From positions 124,001 through 188,000 of the forward strand of contig NZ_ANBB01000037.1 of assembly GCF_000341105.1 (NCBI RefSeq): a DNA stretch of 64,000 nt, in the 5' to 3' direction. The position numbers were made by a program, and so were the translations under genes. This stretch comes from Nocardiopsis potens DSM 45234 (lineage in GTDB: Bacteria; Actinomycetota; Actinomycetes; Streptosporangiales; Streptosporangiaceae). This document shows positions 43,712-52,406 of this stretch, piece after piece; the first letter of the stretch is position 1, and the number at the start of each line of letters is the position of its first letter. Under the pieces are notes generated by a model. That model did not search any database. It was not told the DNA's origin and was given only the letters and a program-made list of their open reading frames with translations.

Positions 43712-44311
43712 CTACTCGTGGGTCGTGGTGAGCGATCCGCGCGCGATGGTGTGCTGCGAGATCACCTCCAGCGACTCCTCCAGCGGGGCGCCGGCGGCCA
43801 GCTCCGGCATCGCGTCCAGCGCGTAGACGGTGAACCGGTAGTCGTAGTGCTCGTCCTGCTCGGGGCAGGGCGCCGCGTAGTCGGCCTCGCCGGAGCTGTT
43901 CAGGCCGGCCCGGGCGGACTGCGGAAGGCCGCCCTGGCGGATCTCCACGGTGGCCGGGTCCAGGCCGTAGACCACCCAGAACACCTCGGCGGAGCCGGGG
44001 TCGTCGGCGACGATGGCGAAGGAGCCGACGTCGTCGGGCTGGCCGGACCACTGCAGCGGCGGCGACACGCCCTCCTCGGCCTCGCCGTGGCAGGTGAAGG
44101 TGTCCGGGAGCATCCTGCCCTCCTGGAGCAGGGTGCTCGTGACGTTGATGTCGTCGGTGAGCTCCCCGTTGCCGGAGGTCAGGCCGGAGCAGCCGGCGGC
44201 CGCGGCCACCGCGGCCGCCCCGCACACCAGGGCGGACCCGCGCCGGAAGCGGGCACGTGACGGGACCGCGCGGCCAGAGCCGGAGGAACGGTGACGTGCT
44301 GCCGAGAACAT
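43712..44311 (-). CDS. YbhB/YbcL-type PEBP lipoprotein
   Basis: 199 residues from ATG 44311 with CAGGAG 4-5 nt upstream. Lipoprotein signal: basic N-region, hydrophobic ALVCGAAAVAAAAG and lipobox AAGC at about residue 40. The mature part is a phosphatidylethanolamine-binding-protein (Raf kinase inhibitor-like) fold: LPDTFTCHGEAEEGVSPPLQ, FAIVADDPGSAEVFWVVYGL, GLNSSGEADYAAPCPEQDEH and YRFTVYALDA. Ligand unknown; expected on the outer face of the membrane. Confidence 0.9.
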   Translation of the reverse strand: MFSAARHRSSGSGRAVPSRARFRRGSALVCGAAAVAAAAGCSGLTSGNGELTDDINVTSTLLQEGRMLPDTFTCHGEAEEGVSPPLQWSGQPDDVGSFAIVADDPGSAEVFWVVYGLDPATVEIRQGGLPQSARAGLNSSGEADYAAPCPEQDEHYDYRFTVYALDAMPELAAGAPLEESLEVISQHTIARGSLTTTHE

Positions 44312-44507
44312 GGGGCTCCTGCGAAGAAGGGTCGGTGCGGCCGGGCGGCCGAGGGACGGGGCGGCCCGGTTTCCCGCCCGGCTGCGGCGCCGGGCCCGGA
44401 CGGCCTCCACCGCACCTTACTGCGGTCGGCGGGACGCCGGGCCCGCCCGGGGGCGGCGCGTCCCGCCGGCCGGCGGAGGAAACCGTTCAGAGGAGGTGCG
44501 GGGGATC

Positions 44508-47500
44508 ATGGATCATGGGACGGTGCGGTTCTCCATACTCGGTCCTCTGACGGTGCTGGACGGCGCGGGCGCCCCGGTGCCGGTGGGCGGTGCCCGGCTG
44601 CGGCGCCTCCTGGTACTGCTGCTGCTGGAACCCGGGCGCACGGTGGGCACGGACCGCCTCATCGACGGCATCTGGGGCGCCGACGCCCCGGCCAACGCCG
44701 CCAACGCCCTGCAGGCCCTGGTCTCCCGGCTGCGCCGGCAGCTGGGCTCGCCCTCGGTGATCCTCGGCGACGCCGCCGGCTACCGGCTGGACACCGACCC
44801 CTCCCAGGTGGACCTGTGGGAGTTCGACGGGCTGGTGCGGCGCGGCCGCCGGGCGCGGGCCGCCGGCGATCGCCGGGAGGCGGTGCGGCTGCTGGAGGCG
44901 GCGCTGGGGCTGTGGCGCGGCGACCCGGTCCCGGAGCTGGGCGAGGCCGGCGGCGAGGGCGAGGCCGCCCGGCTGGCCGAGCAGCACCGCGGCGCCCGGG
45001 GCGAGCTGCTGGAGGCGAGGCTGGAGGACGGCGAGCACTCCGCGGTCCTGCCCGAGCTGGAGGCGCTGGCCGCCCAGGAGCCGCTCCGCGAGCACACCAC
45101 GGAGCTGCTCGTCCGGGCCCTGGCGGCGTCCGGCCGGACCGCCGACGCGCTCGCCGCCTACCAGCGGCTCCGCTCCCGGCTCGCCGAGGAGCTGGGCATC
45201 GACCCGTCGGAGCGGCTGGCCGGCCTGCACCTGAGGCTGCTGCGCGGGGAGGCGCTGGAGCCGGCCGAACCGGCCCGGGAACCGCTCGACCTGGGGGCGC
45301 GGCCGGCCCCGGTGACCCGGCTCCCGTCCATGCTCACCAGCTTCGTGGCGCGCGAGGAGGTGGGCACCGCGCTGGGCCTGCTGGCCGAGGAGCGGCTGCT
45401 GACCCTGGTCGGCCCGGGCGGTGCGGGCAAGACCCGGCTCTCGGTCGAGGTCGGCGGCCGCCTCGCCGCCGACCGCCCCGACCTGGTGCCGGACGGGGTG
45501 TGGTTCGTGGACCTGTCGTCGCTGCGCGCCGAGGGCGGCGTCCCGGTCACCCTGCTGGACGTGGTGGGGATGCGCGAGCGGGTGGTCTCCCCGCTGCAGA
45601 TCGCCGAGCACACCGACCCGATCGAGCGGGCCCTGGAGGTCTTCGGCGACAAGCGGCTGCTGCTCATCGTGGACAACTGCGAGCACCTCATCGACGAGGT
45701 GACCGACGTGGTGGCGCGGATGCTGCCGGCCTGCCCCGGGGTGCGGATCATGGCGACCAGCCGGGAGCCGGTCGGCATCACCGGGGAGCGGCTGCTGGCC
45801 GTGCCGCCGCTGGAGCTGCCCCCGGAGGGCGCCTCCGCCGCGGAGGCCCGCGGCTACCCGGCGGTGCAGCTCTTCGCCGACCGGGTGCGCGCCTTCTCTC
45901 CCGGGTTCGAGGTGGACGGGGGCAACGCCGCGGCGGTGGTGCGGATCTGCCGGGAGCTGGACGGGATGCCGCTGGCCCTGGAGCTGGCCGCGGTCCGGGT
46001 GCGCGCGATGCCGCTGCCCCAGCTGGCCGAGCGGCTCTCCGACCGGTTCCGGCTGCTGGCCGGCGGCCCCCGCTCGGTGCGGCCCCGGCACCAGACGCTG
46101 GAGGCGGTGGTGGACTGGAGCTGGGAGCTGCTGGACGAGGCGGAGCGGACGCTGCTGCGCCGGCTGGCGGTGTTCGGCGGCGGCGCGGCGCTGGACGCGG
46201 TGGAGGCGGTCTGCTCCGACGGCGGCGGCTCCGGCGACGTCGCCGGGCGCGACGTGTGGTCGGTGCTGTTCTCGCTGGTGGACAAGTCGCTGGTGATCGC
46301 GGACGGGGCGGCCGAGGCCGACCGGGGGCAGCCGCGCTACCGGATGCTGGAGACGGTGCGCGCCTACGGCATGCGGCGGCTGGTGGAGAGCGGGGAGCTG
46401 GAGCGGGTGCGCCGGGCGCACGCCCGGTTCCTGATCGGGCTCTGGGACGGCGCCGCGGAGCGGCTGCTCGGCCCGGACCAGCTGGTGCTGCTGCGCCGGC
46501 TCCGCGCCGAGCAGGACGACCACCAGGCCACGCTCCGCTGGGCGGTGGAGCACGGCGACCTGGACACCGCCTTCGCGCTGGTGCACGCCACGCTCCCGCA
46601 CGGCCAGCTGGGCGAGGGGTGGAGCGTGCTGGCCCGGGAGGCCGCCGCGCTGATCGACCAGGTGGGCGACGAGCCGCCGCCCGGCCACGAGGCGGCCTAC
46701 GCCGAGTGCCTGCTGCTCCGCACCGCCGAGTACGACCTGGGCAGGGCCGGGAAGGGCGACGGGGACTCGGTCACCCGGGCCGAGCGGGCGCTGTTCCGGG
46801 TCGAGGAGATCGCGCGCGAGCACCCGGAGGCGGTGCGGGGGAACGTGTCGCTGCTGATGGCCCCGATGATGCTGGCGATGCTCGGCCACGACCGGGAGGG
46901 GATGGTGCGCCGCCTGGACGCGGCCGCGGCCGAGCTGCCCCGGTGGCAGTCCCTGATGGTGGAGTCGTTCTCCGCGATGCTGGTGCGGGAGGTCTTCCTG
47001 GGCCGGGGCGCGGAGGCGCGGAGCAGGTTCGTCCGGGTGCTGGGGCAGCTGCGCGACGCCGGGGAGCGGTGGATCCGCTCGCACGTCTGCTTCATGCTGG
47101 CCGAGCTGGAGGGGCTGAGCGACCCGGGGCGCGAGCTGGCGCTGACCGAGGAGGCGATCGAGGCCTCCGAGGGGCTGGAGCTGGTGCACCAGACGGTGGC
47201 GCTGCGCGCCCGCCGCGCGGTGCTGCTGGCCCGGGCCGGGCGGAGCGAGGAGGCCCGGCGCGAGCTGGAGGAGGTCGAGGGCGCCCGGCTGGAGGGCGAT
47301 TCGCGGCTGATGCTGAACGTGTGCCGGGCCGAGACGGCCCGGTGGACGGAGGGCCCGGAGGCCGCCCGGGCGCCGGCCGAGGCCGCCCTGGAGAGCGCGG
47401 TCGACGGCAACCCGTTCATCCGGGTGCAGCTGGAGCCGTTCCTGCGGGTGCAGCTGGCCCGGATGGCGGTCGACACCGGGCGCCGCGCGGAGGCGCGGGA

Positions 47501-47840
47501 GCAGACCGCCGCGGCGTGGCGCGCGATGGGCGGGTCCTGGCACGGGTCGGTCGCCGCGCTCGTCACCGAGCAGGCCGCGGACGCCGAGGAGCGGCTGGGC
47601 CGCCCGGAGGCCGCGGCGGAGCTGCTCGGGCTGGCCGAGGCGCTGCGCGGGCTGCCGGACACCGCCGGGGCCGAGGTCCGGGACCTGGCGGAGCGGCTGC
47701 GCGGGGCGCTGGGCGCCGCCGGGTTCGCGGCGATCCGCGACGGCGCCGCGAAGACCCCGCCGGAAGAGGCGATCCGGCGGGTCTCCGCGACGGTGGACGC
47801 CTGGGACGGCACACCCCCCGAGGGTCCGGCGGACCGCTGA
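44508..47840 (+). CDS. AfsR/SARP-type regulator with NB-ARC and TPR
   Basis: 1110 residues from ATG 44508 with AGGAGG 11 nt upstream (GTG 44496 is in frame but overlaps the ribosome site). Order: OmpR-like winged helix (VRFSILGPLTVLDGAGAPVP, RLRRLLVLLLLEPGRTV), bacterial transcriptional activation domain (about 95-245; VSRLRRQLG, LAAYQRLRSRLAEELGIDPS), NB-ARC ATPase with Walker A GPGGAGKT at 302-309, RLLLIVDNCEHL and LDGMPLALELAAVRVRAMPL, then a long helical TPR-like C-terminus. SARPs of this form activate antibiotic or secondary-metabolite genes from heptameric direct repeats. No biosynthetic cluster is visible, but a DrrAB exporter is convergent and its upstream region carries CTGACAG/CTGACGG heptamers at helical spacing. 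Confidence 0.9.
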   Translation: MDHGTVRFSILGPLTVLDGAGAPVPVGGARLRRLLVLLLLEPGRTVGTDRLIDGIWGADAPANAANALQALVSRLRRQLGSPSVILGDAAGYRLDTDPSQVDLWEFDGLVRRGRRARAAGDRREAVRLLEAALGLWRGDPVPELGEAGGEGEAARLAEQHRGARGELLEARLEDGEHSAVLPELEALAAQEPLREHTTELLVRALAASGRTADALAAYQRLRSRLAEELGIDPSERLAGLHLRLLRGEALEPAEPAREPLDLGARPAPVTRLPSMLTSFVAREEVGTALGLLAEERLLTLVGPGGAGKTRLSVEVGGRLAADRPDLVPDGVWFVDLSSLRAEGGVPVTLLDVVGMRERVVSPLQIAEHTDPIERALEVFGDKRLLLIVDNCEHLIDEVTDVVARMLPACPGVRIMATSREPVGITGERLLAVPPLELPPEGASAAEARGYPAVQLFADRVRAFSPGFEVDGGNAAAVVRICRELDGMPLALELAAVRVRAMPLPQLAERLSDRFRLLAGGPRSVRPRHQTLEAVVDWSWELLDEAERTLLRRLAVFGGGAALDAVEAVCSDGGGSGDVAGRDVWSVLFSLVDKSLVIADGAAEADRGQPRYRMLETVRAYGMRRLVESGELERVRRAHARFLIGLWDGAAERLLGPDQLVLLRRLRAEQDDHQATLRWAVEHGDLDTAFALVHATLPHGQLGEGWSVLAREAAALIDQVGDEPPPGHEAAYAECLLLRTAEYDLGRAGKGDGDSVTRAERALFRVEEIAREHPEAVRGNVSLLMAPMMLAMLGHDREGMVRRLDAAAAELPRWQSLMVESFSAMLVREVFLGRGAEARSRFVRVLGQLRDAGERWIRSHVCFMLAELEGLSDPGRELALTEEAIEASEGLELVHQTVALRARRAVLLARAGRSEEARRELEEVEGARLEGDSRLMLNVCRAETARWTEGPEAARAPAEAALESAVDGNPFIRVQLEPFLRVQLARMAVDTGRRAEAREQTAAAWRAMGGSWHGSVAALVTEQAADAEERLGRPEAAAELLGLAEALRGLPDTAGAEVRDLAERLRGALGAAGFAAIRDGAAKTPPEEAIRRVSATVDAWDGTPPEGPADR

Positions 47841-47925
47841 CGGGGGAGGGCCGGCGGGCGCGGCTCCTTCCGCCCCTCCTCTCCCGGTACGGCGACGGGG
47901 TGCACGGCCCCGCCGCCGCGACCGG

Positions 47926-47973
47926 CCGGAGGGGCCGCCCCGCGCCCCGGGCGGGGACGGGCGGCCCCTCCGG
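47926..47973. terminator. Terminator between the AfsR-type gene and the ABC operon
   Basis: 13-bp stem CCGGAGGGGCCGC (47926-47938) / GCGGCCCCTCCGG (47961-47973), 22-nt loop, between convergent genes. Confidence 0.65.
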
Positions 47974-47976
47974 GGG

Positions 47977-48804
47977 TCAGGCGCGGTTGCGGTAGGCGCG
48001 GGTGGCCAGCGGGAAGAAGATCCCGATCAGCACCGCGACCCAGACCAGGGTCCAGGCCAGCGGCTGGAGCACCGGGCCGCCCTCCATCAGCCCGCGCATC
48101 GTGTCGGTCACGTGCGTGACCGGGTTGACCTCGGCGAACGCCGCCATCCAGGAGGGCATCCGGTCCGGGTCGACGAAGGTGGAGGCGCCGAAGGTCAGCG
48201 GGAACATCCAGATCGAGCCGAAGATGTTCACCGCCATCGGGGTGCGCAGCAGCAGCCCCATGAAGGCCGACAGCCAGCACAGCGCGAACGCGAACAGCAG
48301 CACCACGCCGCCGGCGGCGACCACGCCGAGCAGGCCGCCCGAGGGCCGGTAGCCGATCAGCAGGGCCACCGCGAGCACCGCGACCACGGTCAGCGCGTAG
48401 CGGACCAGGTCGCCCAGGATGGCGCCGACCAGCGGCGCGGAGCGGGCGATGGGCAGGGACCGGAACCGGTCGAAGATGCCCTTCTCGATGTCGGTGTTGA
48501 GGGCCACGCCGGTGCCGATGGTGGCGAAGATGACCGACTGCGCGGCGATGCCGGGGATGATGAAGTCCCGGTAGGCCTGCCAGTCGCCCATCATGGCCTG
48601 GCCGAAGACGAAGACGAACAGCGCCACGAACATCAGCGGCATGAACGTCAGCCCGAGGATCTCCTCCGGGTTCCGCTTGATCTTCACCAGGCTGCGCCAG
48701 GTGAGCAGGGCGCCGTGCCGGGCCGCGATCACCGGGGTCACCCGGGGCGCGAGCACCGGTGCGGCCTCCGCGGCGGTGTTCTCCGCGGTCGTCGCGGCGG
48801 TCAT
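47977..48804 (-). CDS. DrrB-type ABC-2 permease
   Basis: 275 residues from ATG 48804, six membrane segments. Family landmarks: KIKRNPEEILGLTFMPLMFV (about 40-60), FGQAMMGDWQAYRDFIIPGI, DIEKGIFDRFRSLPIARSAP and the C-terminal ABC-2 part NPVTHVTDTMRGLMEGG. It is the membrane half of a daunorubicin-resistance-like exporter; its ATG overlaps the TGA of the ATPase gene by 4 nt, so the two are co-translated. Substrate unknown. Confidence 0.92.
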   Translation of the reverse strand: MTAATTAENTAAEAAPVLAPRVTPVIAARHGALLTWRSLVKIKRNPEEILGLTFMPLMFVALFVFVFGQAMMGDWQAYRDFIIPGIAAQSVIFATIGTGVALNTDIEKGIFDRFRSLPIARSAPLVGAILGDLVRYALTVVAVLAVALLIGYRPSGGLLGVVAAGGVVLLFAFALCWLSAFMGLLLRTPMAVNIFGSIWMFPLTFGASTFVDPDRMPSWMAAFAEVNPVTHVTDTMRGLMEGGPVLQPLAWTLVWVAVLIGIFFPLATRAYRNRA

Positions 48805-49781
48805 GCCGAAGTCCTCTCCGTGGGGGCGCCGGCCCCGGCGCCGTCTGCGGTCTCCGCGGTGTGCCCGGTCAGGGCCAGGAACACCTCGTCCAGGCTGGGC
48901 TTGCGCAGGGTCAGCTCGGCGATGGCCACCCCGGCCTCGTCGAGGCGCCGGACGACCTCCGGGAGCACCGCGGGGTCGGTGACCGAGGCGCCCGCGCTGC
49001 TCTCCGAGGTGCGCACCTCGGAGCCGGTGACCTGCTCGACGATCCGGCCGACCCGGTCCAGCAGCCCGGGGTCACCGGGGCGGACCTGGAGCACCTGCGA
49101 GCCGGCCTGCGCCTTGAGCTCGTCGGGGGTGCCGCGGCTGATCACCTTGCCGTGGTCCAGCACCACGATGTCGTCGGCGAGCTGGTCGGCCTCCTCCAGG
49201 TACTGGGTGGTGAGCAGCACGGTGACCCCGTCGTCGACCAGGCCGCGGACCACGTCCCACAGCTCGTTGCGGCTGTGCGGGTCCAGGCCGGTGGTGGGCT
49301 CGTCCAGGTAGAGCAGGGACGGGCGGCCGACCAGGCTGGCGGCGAGGTCGAGCCGGCGGCGCATGCCGCCGGAGTAGGTCTTGGCGGCCCGGTCGGCGGC
49401 GTCGGTGAGCGAGAACCGGGCGAGCAGCTCGGCGGCGCGGGCCCGGGCCCCGCGGCGGGAGAACCCGAGCAGCCGGGCGATCAGCACCAGGTTCTGGGTC
49501 CCGCTGAGGTCCTGGTCGACCGCGGCGTACTGGCCGGTGAGCCCGATCTTGCGGCGCACCTCGTGCGGGTTGCGCACCACGTCCAGGCCGTCCACCTCGG
49601 CGTACCCGCCGTCCGGGCGGAGCAGCGTCGCCAGGATGCGCACCGTGGTGGTCTTCCCGGAGCCGTTGGGCCCGAGGACGCCGAGCACGGCGCCCTTGCG
49701 GGCGGTGAGGTCGACCCCGGCCAGAGCGGTCTGCTCCTTGAACCTCTTGACGAGACCTTCCGCGCGGATCGCGTCGGTCAT
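48801..49781 (-). CDS. DrrA-type ABC ATPase
   Basis: 326 residues from ATG 49781 (GGGGAGG upstream). Walker A GPNGSGKT (about 37-44), Q loop IGLTGQYAAVDQDLSG, signature YSGGMRRRLDLA, Walker B SLLYLDEPTTGLDP and H-loop region LLTTQYLEEADQLAD, then the DrrA-specific C-terminal domain ending with LTLRKPSLDEVFLALTG. Full-length and intact. Works with the overlapping permease as an exporter of a hydrophobic compound. Confidence 0.95.
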   Translation of the reverse strand: MTDAIRAEGLVKRFKEQTALAGVDLTARKGAVLGVLGPNGSGKTTTVRILATLLRPDGGYAEVDGLDVVRNPHEVRRKIGLTGQYAAVDQDLSGTQNLVLIARLLGFSRRGARARAAELLARFSLTDAADRAAKTYSGGMRRRLDLAASLVGRPSLLYLDEPTTGLDPHSRNELWDVVRGLVDDGVTVLLTTQYLEEADQLADDIVVLDHGKVISRGTPDELKAQAGSQVLQVRPGDPGLLDRVGRIVEQVTGSEVRTSESSAGASVTDPAVLPEVVRRLDEAGVAIAELTLRKPSLDEVFLALTGHTAETADGAGAGAPTERTSA

Positions 49782-49827
49782 GAATCCTCCCCGTTCGTGA
49801 TGGCCTCTCCCAGTTTCGGCGGGGGGT

Positions 49828-49880
49828 CTGACAGGGGGCTGACAGCGCCGCTGACGGCGGGGGTGAGATCCGGCTGACGG
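49828..49880. repeat. Four heptamer direct repeats at 11-12 bp phasing (possible SARP site)
   Basis: CTGACAG at 49828 and 49839, CTGACGG at 49851 and 49874; start-to-start spacings are 11, 12 and 23 bp, i.e. on one helical face. They lie 47-100 bp upstream of the DrrA start, read CTGTCAG on the gene's strand, and resemble the heptamer arrays bound by SARP activators. No clear -10 is seen at the expected distance. Confidence 0.45.
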
Positions 49881-49935
49881 GACCGGGTCGGGGCGCGGCC
49901 CGGGTCGTGCGGCCCGCGGCCGGGCCCCGCCGCCC

Positions 49936-49941
49936 TAGACT
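49936..49941 (+). promoter_or_regulatory. -10 box of the first PH-domain gene
   Basis: TAGACT, 6 nt before GTG 49948: leaderless promoter. Confidence 0.5.
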
Positions 49942-49947
49942 CGTGGC

Positions 49948-50466
49948 GTGACGAGCACCCGACTGCGCCCCCCAGAGCACCGCGTCTCGCCTCGCGCGGT
50001 TTCCGTGTGGACGGTGGAGTCGGTGATCGCCCACGCGGTGGTCACCGCCCTGCTGGCCGGGCTGGCCTGGGGGGCGGCCGCGGCCGGCTGGTCCTGGATC
50101 CCGGACTGGGCGGTCTCCTACGGGTGGGCGGCGCCGGTCTGCTACGCGCTGTTCGGCCTGGTGGAGACTGCCGTGGTGCCGCGGGTGCGGTACCGGGTGC
50201 ACCGCTGGGAGGTCACCGCGGACGTGATCTACACCCGCACCGGCTGGCTCGGCCGGGAGTGGCAGCTCGTCCCGGTGAGCCGGATCCAGACCGTGGACCA
50301 CACCCAGGGGTGGGTGGAGCGGATGTTCAAGGTCGCCACGCTGCAGGTGCAGACCGCCTCGCACGCGGGCTCCTCGACCATCGAGGGCCTCGACGCGGAG
50401 CGGGCGCGCGCCATCTCCGAGGAGCTCGCGGTGCGCGCGGGCGAGCTGCGGGACGACGCGACGTGA
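49948..50466 (+). CDS. Bacterial PH-domain membrane protein (YdbS-like)
   Basis: 172 residues from GTG 49948, set by the -10 just upstream. Two hydrophobic helices (about 24-75) precede a bacterial PH (bPH2) domain: YRVHRWEVTADVIYTRTGWL, WQLVPVSRIQTVDHTQGWVE and TLQVQTASHAGSSTIEGLDA. It pairs with the larger PH protein whose GTG overlaps its TGA (GTGA), the usual YdbS-YdbT arrangement. Function unproven; membrane stress or envelope roles have been suggested for homologues. Confidence 0.88.
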   Translation: MTSTRLRPPEHRVSPRAVSVWTVESVIAHAVVTALLAGLAWGAAAAGWSWIPDWAVSYGWAAPVCYALFGLVETAVVPRVRYRVHRWEVTADVIYTRTGWLGREWQLVPVSRIQTVDHTQGWVERMFKVATLQVQTASHAGSSTIEGLDAERARAISEELAVRAGELRDDAT

Positions 50467-52391
50467 CCGGGCGGGAGGAGCGCGAGGGCGCGCCCGCCGA
50501 GGAGCGGGGCGCGGCCCCCCTTCCGGCGGAGGAGCCGCCGCCCGGTACCGCGCCCGGTGCGGAGGGCGGCGCGGAGGGCGGCGCGGAGGGCGGCGCGGAG
50601 GGCGGCGCGGAGGGCGGCGCCGCGGACGGCGGGCCGTCGGAGGCCGGGGCCGGACCGGGGGAGGGGCCCGGCGGCGAGGAGGGCGCGGACGGCGCGGGCT
50701 GGCGGAAGCTCAGCCCGATGATGCTGGTGGTCGCGCCGGCCACCTACCTGAAGAACTTCATCGTCCCGCTGATCCTGATGGCCTTCGGCGCGACCCAGAA
50801 CCCGTGGGCCCTGGCCAGCCTGTTCGCCGCGCTGGCGGGCCTGGCGGTCACCGGCGTCTTCACCTGGGCGACCTTCCGGTACCAGGTCGGGGACCGGCGG
50901 CTGGAGATCCGCAAGGGGCTGGTCTCGCGGTCCCGGCGGACCATCCCGCTGGAGCGGATCCGCGGCGTGCACGTCACCTCCAACCTGGTGCACCGGCTGT
51001 TCGGCCTGGCCGTGGTGCACATCGAGGCGGCCGCCGGCGGCGAGGGCAGCGAAGAGGGCAAGCTCGACGCGGTCGCCGCCGCGGAGGCCGAGCGGCTGCG
51101 CCGGCTGCTGCTGCACCGCCGGGCGGTGCTGCGCGGCGACGCCCCCTCCGCCGCCGCGGCCGGCACCGCCCCGGCCGGGGCCGGAGCCCCCTCCTCCGCC
51201 GGGGGGACCGGCGCGGAGGAGGGCGGGGAGGCCGCCCCGGCCGGCGGCGGGGACGCCGCCCCGGCGCCCGCCGAGGAACCGCGCGAGACCGAGTACTTCC
51301 GGATGCCGGCCCGCTGGTACGGGTTCGGCGCGCTGAGCGTGGGCTACCTGCTCACCCCGTTCGTGGCGCTGGCCGCGGTGGTCGGGCTGGCCTCCCAGGT
51401 CGTCGGCGACCTGATGGAGCGGCCGGGCGCGGTGGCGGCCGGGGAGCGGGTGTTCCTGCACTACCGGTCGCTGGCCGAGGGGAGCGGCCTGCCGGTGCTG
51501 GTCGCGGTCGTCGCGGGGGTGCTGCTCCTGCTGCTGGCGCTGATGCCGGTCTTCGCGGTGGTGGCCTACACGGTGAACCACTGGGACTTCCGGCTGGCCG
51601 GCCAGGACGACTCCCTGGTGACCCGGCGCGGCCTGTTCACCCGGCAGAGCGTCGCGCTGGAGCGGCGCCGGATCCGCGGCCACGAGCTGGTCGACAGCCC
51701 GCTGGAGCGGGTGCGCTCGGCGGTGCGGCTGCGCGCCATCATGACCGGCCTGGGCGGCGACTCCACCCGCGCGGTGCTGCTGCCGGCCGGTCCGCGGGCC
51801 CGGGTCGAGGGGGTCGCCGACGAGGTCCTGGGCGGCTACACCGGCGGGCTGGTCCGCCACCCCCGGGCGGCGCTCCGCCGCCGGCTGGTCCGCTCGGTGC
51901 TGCCGTTCGCGCTGGCCGCCGCGGTCGCGGCGGCGGCCGGGCTGTACTGGGCGGCGGTCCCGGCGGCGCTGCTGGCGCTGGCCGGGATCCCGCTCGGAGT
52001 GGACCGGTACCGGGCCCTGGGGCACGGCCGCGACGCGGAGCGGATCAGCGTCCGCCGGGGGTCGCTCCGCCGCACCCAGGCGGTCCTCCGCAGGGAGGCG
52101 GTCATCGGCTGGACCTGGCGGCAGACGCTCTTCCAGCGCCCTTCCGGCCTGGCCCACCTGACCGCCACGGTCGGGGCGGGCTCCGGCGGCTACACCGCGG
52201 TCGACGCGGACCTGGAGGAGTCGGTGGCGTTCGCCGCCGGGGTCACCCCGGAGATGATCCGCCCGTTCCTGGCCGCTCCGGAGGGGGCGGCGGCCCCCGC
52301 CGCGGAGAAGCGCTCCGTCCCGGACCGGCGGGACCGCCCCGAACAGCAGGAACCCCCGGAGAAGGGGCTCCGGGGGCCGCTGGGGGATTGA
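50463..52391 (+). CDS. Triple bPH2-domain membrane protein (YdbT-like)
   Basis: 642 residues from GTG 50463. An acidic Gly-rich leader (about 1-75, with five GAEG units) precedes alternating membrane helices and PH modules: FRYQVGDRRLEIRKGLVSRS and IPLERIRGVHVTSNLVHRLF; DFRLAGQDDSLVTRRGLFTR and LERRRIRGHELVDSPLERVR; and ISVRRGSLRRTQAVLRREAV near the C-terminus. A second low-complexity Ala/Gly insert lies at about 220-275. Full length for YdbT plus disordered inserts. Translationally coupled to the first PH gene. Confidence 0.88.
   Translation: MTGREEREGAPAEERGAAPLPAEEPPPGTAPGAEGGAEGGAEGGAEGGAEGGAADGGPSEAGAGPGEGPGGEEGADGAGWRKLSPMMLVVAPATYLKNFIVPLILMAFGATQNPWALASLFAALAGLAVTGVFTWATFRYQVGDRRLEIRKGLVSRSRRTIPLERIRGVHVTSNLVHRLFGLAVVHIEAAAGGEGSEEGKLDAVAAAEAERLRRLLLHRRAVLRGDAPSAAAAGTAPAGAGAPSSAGGTGAEEGGEAAPAGGGDAAPAPAEEPRETEYFRMPARWYGFGALSVGYLLTPFVALAAVVGLASQVVGDLMERPGAVAAGERVFLHYRSLAEGSGLPVLVAVVAGVLLLLLALMPVFAVVAYTVNHWDFRLAGQDDSLVTRRGLFTRQSVALERRRIRGHELVDSPLERVRSAVRLRAIMTGLGGDSTRAVLLPAGPRARVEGVADEVLGGYTGGLVRHPRAALRRRLVRSVLPFALAAAVAAAAGLYWAAVPAALLALAGIPLGVDRYRALGHGRDAERISVRRGSLRRTQAVLRREAVIGWTWRQTLFQRPSGLAHLTATVGAGSGGYTAVDADLEESVAFAAGVTPEMIRPFLAAPEGAAAPAAEKRSVPDRRDRPEQQEPPEKGLRGPLGD
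50556..50615 (+). repeat. Five 12-bp tandem repeats encoding GAEG
   Basis: Consensus GGCGCGGAGGGC in five contiguous copies (first copy GGTGCGGAGGGC), in frame, giving repeated Gly-Ala-Glu-Gly. Near-identical units mean the copy number could slip. Confidence 0.85.
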
Positions 52392-52406
52392 GGTCCGCGG
52401 CGGCGG

